This document shows positions 1-6,399 of a stretch of DNA of 7,315 bases, piece by piece; the stretch's first letter is position 1, and every line of letters starts with the position of its first letter. Below the pieces are notes generated by a model that saw only the letters and a program-made list of their open reading frames with translations, was not told where the DNA came from and did not search any database. Both the position numbers and the translations under genes were made by a program. The DNA comes from an uncultured Lachnospiraceae bacterium (GTDB lineage: Bacteria > Bacillota > Clostridia > Lachnospirales > Lachnospiraceae): contig CAKRJK010000069.1 of assembly GCA_934351705.1 (NCBI GenBank), forward strand, positions 1 to 7,315. Direction: 5' to 3'.

Positions 1-1
1 A

Positions 2-2662
2 GTAGAGATGTTAATGTTCTTTCTTCTACATATCTTATATGCAGATGAGAACTGTTCACAAAGAGAATATCGCCATACGATTTTTTGGGCGATTTTTTTT
101 ACGTGCGTAGTTCTTGCGGTGCGGTTCGGAGTCAAGGAACGGAAGAAAGCGTTATTTATTTATTGTACGATTCCCTTTTTGGCAACCTATTGTATCGGAA
201 AAAATACGCGTACGCTGGCGTTCGGTTTTTTGATCTATCTGATCACGGACATTATGTTCAGCGTTGTGATGGAAGAGCGGATCAGTCTGTTCTTTATTGT
301 AGCGACAAACATTTCGTTTGTGTGCAGTCTGGTATTTTATTATGATATGGTGACAACCATGATACCGATGCCGTATTTCTGGCTGGTAGTTCTTTGTACG
401 AATGCCGGTCTGTTGAGTTGTGCCTATGTTTCGCATGAGTACAGCAAACGACAGGAAGAAAATGAACACCAGAATGAACAGTTGTTAAAGGCACAGGTGA
501 GCAAAGACGAGTTCCTCGCAAATATGTCACATGAGATTCGTACGCCGATGAATTCCGTATGCGGTATGACCGAACTGATGCTGAGGGATACAACACTCTC
601 GGACGAGTCGAGAGAGTATGCGCAGAGTATTCAGAGCGCGGGAAAAAGTCTTTTGGGAATCATCAATGATATTCTTGATTTTTCAAAGATAGAGTCAGGA
701 AAAATGCAGTTGAACAACGAGCCGTACAATTTCTGCTCTATGCTCAATGATATTATCGTGCTTGCGATGGCACGAAAAGGGAATAAAAATCTGGAACTGA
801 TTATAGACTGCGATCCGAATATTCCGAGTGAATTGATAGGAGATGATTTGCGAATCAAGCAGGTCATTATCAATCTCATGACCAATGCGATTAAGTTCAC
901 GGAAGAGGGAGCGGTTCTTCTCAAAATCCGAAAGAGAGATACAGCGACGGGGATTAATCTGACCGTATCGGTAAAGGATACCGGAATCGGTATCAAACAG
1001 CAGAATATCGAAAAATTGTTCCAGAGTTTTCAGCAGGTGGATACAAAGAAGAATCGAAAGATCGAGGGAACAGGACTCGGGCTTGCAATCTGCCAGAGAA
1101 TCGTGGATATGATGGATGGTTTCTTTTATGTGGAAAGTGAGTACGGCAAGGGAAGTGAATTTCGCTTTACCATTCCGCAGAGAATACATAAGCAGACACC
1201 ATGTATCCAGATACAGGAAGCCGATAAGATGGAGGCACTCACTTATCTTGCCATTACAAGATATGAAAATGAGCAGACCAATCTATGGTATCGTAAGCTG
1301 TTTGTCCATCTGATGACAGATTTGGGAGTAAAGACAACAGAATATCTGAATATAGAAGAGTTTCAACGCAATATGGAAGGTAAAAATCCGGAAACAGTGA
1401 TAGCATTTACCGCCTATGAAGAATATTTATCGGCACAGGAATATTTTGATAAACTGTCAGAAAAATATAGTGTCGTGGTCGTGATGGACAAAGAAATCCG
1501 ACAGCAGTTACCTGCCGGCATTAAGGTTTTATACAAACCGTTTTATGCACTTTCGATTGCAAATGTGATTAATCATAAGAAGAATTACCTTACCTCACAA
1601 AATGAAGTGGAAAAGGAGGTATTTATCGCACCTAAGGCGAAGGTTCTGGTAGTGGATGATAACCCGATGAACTTAAAGGTAACAAAAGGACTGCTCGGAC
1701 CTTATCAGGTTCAGACAACGCTTGTCCAGAGCGGTCAGGAGGCAATTAACCTCGTAGAAAAACAGAAGTTTGATCTGATCTTTATGGATCACATGATGCC
1801 GGGCATGGATGGCGTCGAGGCAGCAGAACATATAAGAAACTTCGGAGGCTGGAGATCGGAAGTACCGATTGTCGCATTGACAGCAAATGCGATTGAGGGC
1901 GTAAGAGAAATGTTTATCTCAAAAGGTTTTCAGGATTTTGTCGCAAAACCGATTGAGATTTCACAGTTGGAGAGAGCTCTCAAAAAGTGGATTCCGCAGG
2001 AGTATATTATGCGCAATGAGAGCGTGACAGGAAAGATCGTCAAGGATGACAAGATTTTATCGCGGGTAAATTTCCAAGTGATAGATAAAGAGGTAGCATT
2101 GCCGTATTTTGACGGAAGAGAAGAGAATTACATTGAGGCGTTGCGTACTTATCTGGAACTCGGCGAAGAGAACATTTCCATGCTTCAGATGTGTTATAAG
2201 ATAAAAGCATGGCAGGATTATACGGTAAAGGTACACGCACTGAAAAGTACTTCTTTGACCGTGGGTGCGGTTGCCTTGTCGGAATTGGCAAGAGACATGG
2301 AAGAAGCTGCGGGAAAACAGGATGAAGAGTTTGTGAAAAAACATCAGACACAACTGGTTGAAATGTATCGGGAAGTGTTAAAAGATATTCAGGAACATCT
2401 TCCGAAAGAAGAACAGGACCAGATCGAGCAGATTGAGATTTCGACAGAGGAGTTAAAAGAGCGGTTTGACGAACTCGCAAAGGCTTTGGAAGAGTTTGAT
2501 GTTGAGGTGGCTCTTGAAAAAATCGAAGAGTTAAAGGTATTCTGCTATGAAGGTCATGCAATGGAGCTTTGTATGCAAAAGACGCAGAAAGCGGTAGACG
2601 GCTTTGATTTTGAAGAGGCAAAAATGCAACTGGCGAGCGTAAGAGAAAGGATATTCACATGA
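2..2662 (+). CDS. Membrane-bound hybrid sensor histidine kinase with receiver and Hpt domains, probably 5'-partial
   Basis: This is a complete phosphorelay in one polypeptide. Residue numbers count from the ATG at 8, but the frame is open to the window edge and no ribosome site is visible, so the true start may lie upstream. Five or six hydrophobic segments (about 2-12, 24-41, 47-64, 68-88, 92-112, 122-142) form a membrane sensor without a recognisable ligand domain. A short coiled linker leads to HisKA with H-box H175 (NMSHEIRTPMN), then HATPase_c with N-box N293 (MTNAIKFTEEG), G1 DTGIGI at 324 and G2 GTGLGL at 354. Residues about 408-525 resemble a receiver that keeps a KP pair (510-511) but has no clear phosphoacceptor. 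A true receiver covers 544-660 with D550/D551, phosphoacceptor D594, T625 and K647. An Hpt domain has H743 in HALKS. Residues about 795-884 are acidic and helical. The signal sensed is unknown. The stop overlaps the next start by 4 bp. Confidence 0.96.
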   Translation, partial: VEMLMFFLLHILYADENCSQREYRHTIFWAIFFTCVVLAVRFGVKERKKALFIYCTIPFLATYCIGKNTRTLAFGFLIYLITDIMFSVVMEERISLFFIVATNISFVCSLVFYYDMVTTMIPMPYFWLVVLCTNAGLLSCAYVSHEYSKRQEENEHQNEQLLKAQVSKDEFLANMSHEIRTPMNSVCGMTELMLRDTTLSDESREYAQSIQSAGKSLLGIINDILDFSKIESGKMQLNNEPYNFCSMLNDIIVLAMARKGNKNLELIIDCDPNIPSELIGDDLRIKQVIINLMTNAIKFTEEGAVLLKIRKRDTATGINLTVSVKDTGIGIKQQNIEKLFQSFQQVDTKKNRKIEGTGLGLAICQRIVDMMDGFFYVESEYGKGSEFRFTIPQRIHKQTPCIQIQEADKMEALTYLAITRYENEQTNLWYRKLFVHLMTDLGVKTTEYLNIEEFQRNMEGKNPETVIAFTAYEEYLSAQEYFDKLSEKYSVVVVMDKEIRQQLPAGIKVLYKPFYALSIANVINHKKNYLTSQNEVEKEVFIAPKAKVLVVDDNPMNLKVTKGLLGPYQVQTTLVQSGQEAINLVEKQKFDLIFMDHMMPGMDGVEAAEHIRNFGGWRSEVPIVALTANAIEGVREMFISKGFQDFVAKPIEISQLERALKKWIPQEYIMRNESVTGKIVKDDKILSRVNFQVIDKEVALPYFDGREENYIEALRTYLELGEENISMLQMCYKIKAWQDYTVKVHALKSTSLTVGAVALSELARDMEEAAGKQDEEFVKKHQTQLVEMYREVLKDIQEHLPKEEQDQIEQIEISTEELKERFDELAKALEEFDVEVALEKIEELKVFCYEGHAMELCMQKTQKAVDGFDFEEAKMQLASVRERIFT

Positions 2663-3555
2663 TGGATAAATCGAGAAAAGTGATGATCACAACAGACTGT
2701 GTCTGCGATTTATCGGAGGCAGTTTTGCGGGAATTAGAAGTGGAAGAGGTTCATTACAGTATCCTGGCAGGAGGATATGAGTATCGGAGTGAACGCGAGA
2801 TTACTTCCAAAAACGTATTGGATTATGTGGCATCGCGTAATCAATTTCCGAGAGCGGAGGCACCGTCAAAAGAAGAATACGCGGGATTTTTTAACAAGCA
2901 TCTCAAGAAGGGCTTGCCAATCCTCCATCTGGCGACCGGTTCCAAGCTGGGAAGATGCTGCGAAAATGCGGTGGAGGCAGCCAAGCACTGCGACCGGGTT
3001 TTTGTATATGACACGGAGCAGTTTTCGGGTGGTTTGAGTATTCTTGTCCTGCATGCGGCAAAGCTGGCAAAAGAGGGAAAGACACTTGAACAGATCAGTG
3101 CCGAGATTCAAAAATTGCAAAAACAGATTAATACCAGTTTTCTGGTAGCGGAATCCGATTCTTTATACAGGGCTCACAGAATTAAGAAGTGGGTGAACAA
3201 AATGTGTGATGTCTTCTCACTGCACTTAATGTTCCGCATTGTATACGGAGAACAAAAAATTGCATTTTTGCGTGTGGGCAAATTAGAAGAATGCTATAAA
3301 AGATACATCAAGGCGGTACTCAAAAAGGCAAATCCGCAAAAAGACCTTTTAATCTTAAGTGTATCGGGCTGTTCTTATGAGAATCAGGAAATGATTCTTG
3401 CAGAGATCAGCAAATATGCGGAATTTGAACATATTATGGTAAATACGGTAAGTGCTGCGGTTGCGTGCAACTGTGGACCGCAGAGTATCGGACTGCAATT
3501 CTTAGACAGTGAAAGTGAGCCGCTTCAAAAGAATGAAGTGCCTAAAACCCCATAA
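2659..3555 (+). CDS. DegV family protein (divergent)
   Basis: This 298-aa protein has the usual DegV length. DegV proteins are soluble two-domain proteins that bind a fatty acid; some family members (FakB) present it to the kinase FakA. The N-terminus reads VMITTDCVCDLSEAVL, matching the family opening of a beta strand plus TDS-x-x-DL, with Cys replacing the usual Ser. Further family-like blocks are APSKEEY near residue 68, LATGSKLGRCCENA near 91, VYDTEQFSGG near 116 and CGPQSIG near 273. The usual lipid-head-group serines (TSQPS and SSxLSGT motifs) are not preserved, so fatty-acid binding is uncertain. The start uses ATGA overlap with the kinase stop; AAAGG at 2646-2650 is a usable ribosome site, and ATG at 2662 is an alternative start. 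Co-translation with the sensor kinase suggests a shared function, but this is inference. Confidence 0.9.
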   Translation: MMDKSRKVMITTDCVCDLSEAVLRELEVEEVHYSILAGGYEYRSEREITSKNVLDYVASRNQFPRAEAPSKEEYAGFFNKHLKKGLPILHLATGSKLGRCCENAVEAAKHCDRVFVYDTEQFSGGLSILVLHAAKLAKEGKTLEQISAEIQKLQKQINTSFLVAESDSLYRAHRIKKWVNKMCDVFSLHLMFRIVYGEQKIAFLRVGKLEECYKRYIKAVLKKANPQKDLLILSVSGCSYENQEMILAEISKYAEFEHIMVNTVSAAVACNCGPQSIGLQFLDSESEPLQKNEVPKTP

Positions 3556-3610
3556 ATACGCGTTTCTAAGTAAAATTATAGGGAAAAGTTTTTTAAAACC
3601 AAACCTTGCT

Positions 3611-3643
3611 TTGACAAACATCGCAATCAGAGAAATTTATAAT
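3611..3643 (+). promoter_or_regulatory. Putative Spo0A-activated sigma-A promoter of spoIIE, 21-bp spacer
   Basis: A perfect TTGACA lies at 3611-3616 and a perfect TATAAT at 3638-3643, separated by 21 bp instead of about 17. Bacillus subtilis spoIIE and spoIIG promoters are known to have this 21-22 bp spacing and to need phosphorylated Spo0A bound over the -35 region. TTTGACA at 3610-3616 matches the reverse-complement 0A box TTCGACA at six of seven positions, overlapping the -35 as expected. The predicted transcript start is near 3650. The assignment is inferred from sequence and from the gene downstream. Confidence 0.65.
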
Positions 3644-3688
3644 AACCTCCAGTCGCCCGAAATCGGGACAAACAGATTGGAGGTTTTT
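3644..3688 (+). terminator. Hairpin overlapping the spoIIE ribosome site; possible terminator of the upstream unit
   Basis: AACCTCCA (3644-3651) is the exact inverse complement of TGGAGGTT (3678-3685). Inside the loop a second stem pairs CCCG (3656-3659) with CGGG (3664-3667) around AAAT. The outer stem runs into TTTTT (3684-3688), which resembles an intrinsic terminator for the kinase-degV transcript. The 3' arm contains the GGAGG ribosome site of spoIIE. Transcripts starting near 3650 would lack most of the 5' arm, so only readthrough RNA could form the outer stem. Confidence 0.5.
3679..3683 (+). promoter_or_regulatory. Shine-Dalgarno site that fixes the spoIIE start
   Basis: GGAGG ends 8 nt before the ATG at 3692, ideal spacing. 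The frame is open further upstream to an ATG at 3509 inside degV, but that ATG has no ribosome site and would add residues unlike SpoIIE. The start at 3692 is therefore preferred. Confidence 0.85.
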
Positions 3689-3691
3689 ATT

Positions 3692-5524
3692 ATGAAAAGA
3701 ATTAAGACAAAAGACATTATTTTATGCGTGGTGGCAATGCTGCTGTGCAAAGTCGGAATCACGGAATACTATCCGTTTATTGTAGCCTATTTTACCATTC
3801 TTTATCTGGAAACAGAAAAACGCTTTTTGGCGTTGGCTTCTGTTTATCTGGGTATGGCAGTATTCCTGCCGATCACGCAGCTTGCAAAATACGGAATCGC
3901 GGTGGTCGCTGTGGCATTGACGATCCAGATGATAGAATGGGTAAACAAAAATTGCAGAGTGCAGTATGCGGCAATTGCGGCATCGGGGATTACCTTTTTG
4001 ATCTCCGTCGGGGGAGGCCTGCTCACAGTAAGAGGGCGAGGCTATCTTTTGACGGATGTATTAGAAGCGGTATTCATATACGGAGTCGTGGTGCTGGGTA
4101 ACCGTTTGTTACATATGATTCTTCACGGAAAGGAAATCTCTCAGATTGTAAAAGAGCGGGAGGAAGAGGAAAAAGAGCAGCGTCTTTTGACATATGCGGA
4201 ATCGTTCAACGGATTGTCGCAGGCGTTTGCAAAGATGAGCAGCCGTGATGAAATGTTTTCGGATGAGGTCGGACAGGTTCAAAACGAGATTGCCGGAAAA
4301 ATCTGTGTGTCCTGTAATATGTGCCAGCTTTGCTGGGAGGAAAACAGTCCGGTCGGAAATCTGTTGGAAAATCTGATCACCTCAATAGAAAAATTCGGAC
4401 AGGCTGAAAAAGAATATGAACAGCGGATGCGGGAACATTGTCCGTATGTGGACGATATTACAAAAGAGGCAATCCGGATTTTTGAGCGGACAAAGGTAAA
4501 TATGGCATGGTACACAAGACTGCTGGAGAATCGGGAAGTCATTGCAGAACAGCTTGACGCGATGGCGTTTATCATGGAGGATTGTGCGAAAGAATACGTG
4601 TGTCTGAACCGGGAGGAAAAAGCACGGCTTGCACAGATCCGTTTTCTTGCAAAAGACCGGGGATTCTATATTACGGAAATCCATTTGTACCAAAAACAAA
4701 ACGGAAGAAAGCAGCTTGTGACACGCGTGCATACAAAAAACGGCTGTCTTCCGATCAAAGAGTACAAAGAGGCGGTAAGCCGCGGAATGGATATGCAGAT
4801 GATACAGCATAAAGACAGCAGAAATCTGATCGGGCAGGATGAGACAAAGGTTGTTTTTGAGGAGGATACCACGTATCATGCAATTCACGGAGTGGCGAGG
4901 CTGACCAAAGACGGAGCGGTGGTTTCGGGAGATAATTTTTCTTTTCTGAATCTTGAGAACGGACAGGTGGTTATGAGCCTCTCGGACGGAATGGGTTCGG
5001 GTATGGAGGCGTGCAAAGAGAGTGAGACAGTTATAGAACTGATTGAAAAATTTTTAGAGGCGGGTTTTTCAAAAGAGACGGCAATCCGGATGATGAATTC
5101 GGCAATGGTCATTCACGGCGAGGATGATGTTTTTTCCACGATTGATGTGGCGTCGGTCAATCTCTATGACGGAAGTGCGGAATTTTATAAGGTCGGAGCG
5201 GCGGCAACCTATATCAAAAGAAAGGACAGCGTCGAATGTCTGCTGTCAACAAGCCTGCCGGTCGGCGTGTCAAACAAAATGGAAATCGACGGAATAAAAA
5301 AACAGTTAGAAGACGGGGAAATCCTTGTCATGCTGTCCGATGGTGTGCTAGAATATCTGCAAGTGCAAAATCCCGAAGAGACATTGGGAGAGATGATCGA
5401 GAATATACAAACCAATAATCCGGGCAGGCTGGCAAAAGAAATTTTAGAGAGAGTCTTATTGTATACAGGCGGAAAAGTACCGGATGATATGACAGTATTG
5501 ACGGTGGGAATCTGGGAGAAATAA
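3692..5524 (+). CDS. spoIIE: Stage II sporulation protein E, membrane PP2C-type serine phosphatase
   Basis: SpoIIE dephosphorylates the anti-anti-sigma factor SpoIIAA and so switches on sigma F in the forespore; in Bacillus it also associates with FtsZ at the polar septum. The protein is 610 aa from the chosen ATG, shorter than the roughly 827 aa of B. subtilis. The N-terminus has about five or six membrane segments (roughly 7-23, 26-39, 45-61, 67-81, 91-111, 119-144), fewer than the ten of Bacillus. A charged linker (150-165) leads to the regulatory region, which has a cysteine cluster C205-x2-C208-x2-C211-x2-CW214-215. The C-terminal phosphatase domain shows SGDNF (D414), SDGMGSG (D432), STIDVA (D485), LSDG (D550) and PDDMT (D599). 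The spacings between D414, D432, D550 and D599 match those recalled for the B. subtilis metal ligands, so the domain looks active. It is likely driven by the Spo0A-type promoter upstream. The stop overlaps the tilS start by 1 bp (TAATG). Confidence 0.95.
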   Translation: MKRIKTKDIILCVVAMLLCKVGITEYYPFIVAYFTILYLETEKRFLALASVYLGMAVFLPITQLAKYGIAVVAVALTIQMIEWVNKNCRVQYAAIAASGITFLISVGGGLLTVRGRGYLLTDVLEAVFIYGVVVLGNRLLHMILHGKEISQIVKEREEEEKEQRLLTYAESFNGLSQAFAKMSSRDEMFSDEVGQVQNEIAGKICVSCNMCQLCWEENSPVGNLLENLITSIEKFGQAEKEYEQRMREHCPYVDDITKEAIRIFERTKVNMAWYTRLLENREVIAEQLDAMAFIMEDCAKEYVCLNREEKARLAQIRFLAKDRGFYITEIHLYQKQNGRKQLVTRVHTKNGCLPIKEYKEAVSRGMDMQMIQHKDSRNLIGQDETKVVFEEDTTYHAIHGVARLTKDGAVVSGDNFSFLNLENGQVVMSLSDGMGSGMEACKESETVIELIEKFLEAGFSKETAIRMMNSAMVIHGEDDVFSTIDVASVNLYDGSAEFYKVGAAATYIKRKDSVECLLSTSLPVGVSNKMEIDGIKKQLEDGEILVMLSDGVLEYLQVQNPEETLGEMIENIQTNNPGRLAKEILERVLLYTGGKVPDDMTVLTVGIWEK

Positions 5525-6087
5525 TGATAGAAAAAGTACGGCAATTCATAGAAAAACAACATATGATAGAAGCAGGGGACAGGATCCTTGCGGGAGTATC
5601 GGGCGGAGCGGATTCCGTCTGTATGCTGTTCGTGTTGTCAAAATTAAGAGAATTGCTGGACTTTGAATTGCAGGTCATTCATATCGAACACGGGATCAGA
5701 GGCGAGGAAAGCCGACGGGATATGAGGTTTGTGGAGGAGCTTTGCAAGCGGGAAGGGATTGCCTGCCGCACCTTTGCGGTGGATGTTCCGGCAAAGGCAA
5801 AGGAACTCGGAATGACGACAGAGGAGGCGGCAAGGACGCTGCGCTATGAGATTATGAACCGTGAAGCAGAGAAATGGGATAAGACACATCCGCTTGAGCA
5901 AATACGATGGACGGCTGAAAAAAATAGAAATTGCAATACGCACTATGTTAATGTTGTCAAAGCACTTAAATGGTGGCGCAAGACACAATATCCAGATATG
6001 AAACATCCAAAGAGCTATCCGCTTGAACATTTTATTGGCGATTGCTGTCCAGACGGCATAACCAGTGTTGCCGAGGGAGTTGTATAG
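5524..6087 (+). CDS. tilS: tRNA(Ile)-lysidine synthase N-terminus, fused in frame to a CD-NTase fragment
   Basis: TilS converts the wobble cytidine of the CAU-anticodon isoleucine tRNA to lysidine using ATP and lysine, and is normally essential. Residues 1 to about 118 are clearly TilS. The PP-loop SGGADS lies at 26-31, HIEHGIRGEES at 53-63 and EEAARTLRYEI at 100-110. TilS is usually about 450 aa, so the rest of the ATP-pyrophosphatase domain and both C-terminal domains are missing. After W118 (codon 5875-5877) the frame continues as a CBASS nucleotidyltransferase segment (see the overlapping entry) and stops at the TAG at 6085. The gene is in its usual place, directly behind spoIIE. The truncated protein cannot be a working TilS. 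It is either a disrupted copy or an assembly chimera. Confidence 0.88.
   Translation: MIEKVRQFIEKQHMIEAGDRILAGVSGGADSVCMLFVLSKLRELLDFELQVIHIEHGIRGEESRRDMRFVEELCKREGIACRTFAVDVPAKAKELGMTTEEAARTLRYEIMNREAEKWDKTHPLEQIRWTAEKNRNCNTHYVNVVKALKWWRKTQYPDMKHPKSYPLEHFIGDCCPDGITSVAEGVV
5868..5880 (+). other. Junction between tilS and the CBASS fragment
   Basis: The switch from TilS to CD-NTase similarity falls around AAATGGGAT. TilS homologues commonly continue after this point with a Trp-Gly type sequence, and CD-NTases have a Trp at the matching place, so a few bases of chance identity such as TGGG may have joined them. No repeat, integrase or insertion sequence end is seen. The exact breakpoint is inferred from protein similarity only. 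Confidence 0.6.
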
Positions 6088-6399
6088 ACACTCGAAAACA
6101 TGGCTTCTCAATACCCAACAAAACCGCTCTTAGCTGATAGAGGTGTTCCTGAGCATGATGTTTTTGCAAGGATTACGGACGACGAATACTCGGATTTTTA
6201 TGATACAGTTTGCAAAGCCGCTAAAATCGCCCGAGAAGCCTTTGATAATGATAAATTATATGATAGTGTATGCAAATGGAGAGAATTATTCGGAGGTGAA
6301 TTCCCAGCTGCTCCTGAACCTTCAAAGAATAATTCTTCAGCGGGGTTTACACATCGTACCGAAAAATCATCTGCTGTTCCAGAAGGAAGATTCGCATAA
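5878..6399 (+). pseudogene. CBASS CD-NTase, C-terminal half only, with an internal amber codon
   Basis: CD-NTases make cyclic di- or trinucleotide signals upon phage infection, activating a cell-killing effector. The conceptual product has hallmarks of the C-terminal helical half. These include THPLEQIRWTAEKN just after the junction, KALKWWRK (5959-5982), HPKSYPLEH (6004-6030), the block GVPEHDVFARIT after the stop, and WRELFGGEFPA (6277-6309) at the end of the fold. A flexible polar tail of about 28 residues then ends in GRFA. The N-terminal half with the GS and DxD-type metal site is absent. A TAG at 6085-6087 interrupts the frame, and the same frame resumes directly with TLENMA. No ribosome site precedes the ATG at 6100, so the downstream part is not a convincing separate gene. 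The gene abuts cap2 (TAAATG), as in type II CBASS operons. The assignment is from recalled family patterns. Confidence 0.75.
6085..6087 (+). other. In-frame TAG splitting the CD-NTase
   Basis: Codons on both sides (GVV before, TLENMASQ after) belong to the same conserved helical region. The TAG is therefore a nonsense codon in an otherwise intact frame, not a frameshift. CAG to TAG is one transition away. Kinase, degV and spoIIE end in TGA or TAA and show no internal TAG, so reassigned TAG in this host is not supported. Confidence 0.75.

Noticed and set aside
2040..2621. Long minus-strand open frame opposite the kinase C-terminus
   Set aside because: It lies wholly antisense to a well-supported gene, is Pro/Leu/Ser-rich without motifs, and has no ribosome site; it is a shadow of codon bias.
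3588..3599. Palindrome GTTTTTTAAAAC after degV as a terminator
   Set aside because: The stem is only five pairs, nearly all A-T, with a two-base loop, and is not followed by a T run.
3509..3691. N-terminal extension of SpoIIE beginning inside degV
   Set aside because: No ribosome site is present there, the residues do not resemble SpoIIE, and a strong GGAGG plus promoter lies directly before the ATG at 3692.
6085..6087. TAG as a reassigned sense codon or programmed readthrough
   Set aside because: The neighbouring genes contain no internal TAG and no stimulatory structure is evident; a mutation or error is simpler.
5524..6087. A functional TilS/CD-NTase fusion enzyme as a new system
   Set aside because: Both catalytic units are incomplete: TilS lacks most of its domains and the synthase lacks its metal-binding half, so no activity is expected.
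6100..6399. A separate small gene beginning at the ATG at 6100
   Set aside because: It lacks a ribosome site and is the direct in-frame continuation of the CD-NTase helix interrupted by the TAG, so it is better read as part of a broken gene.
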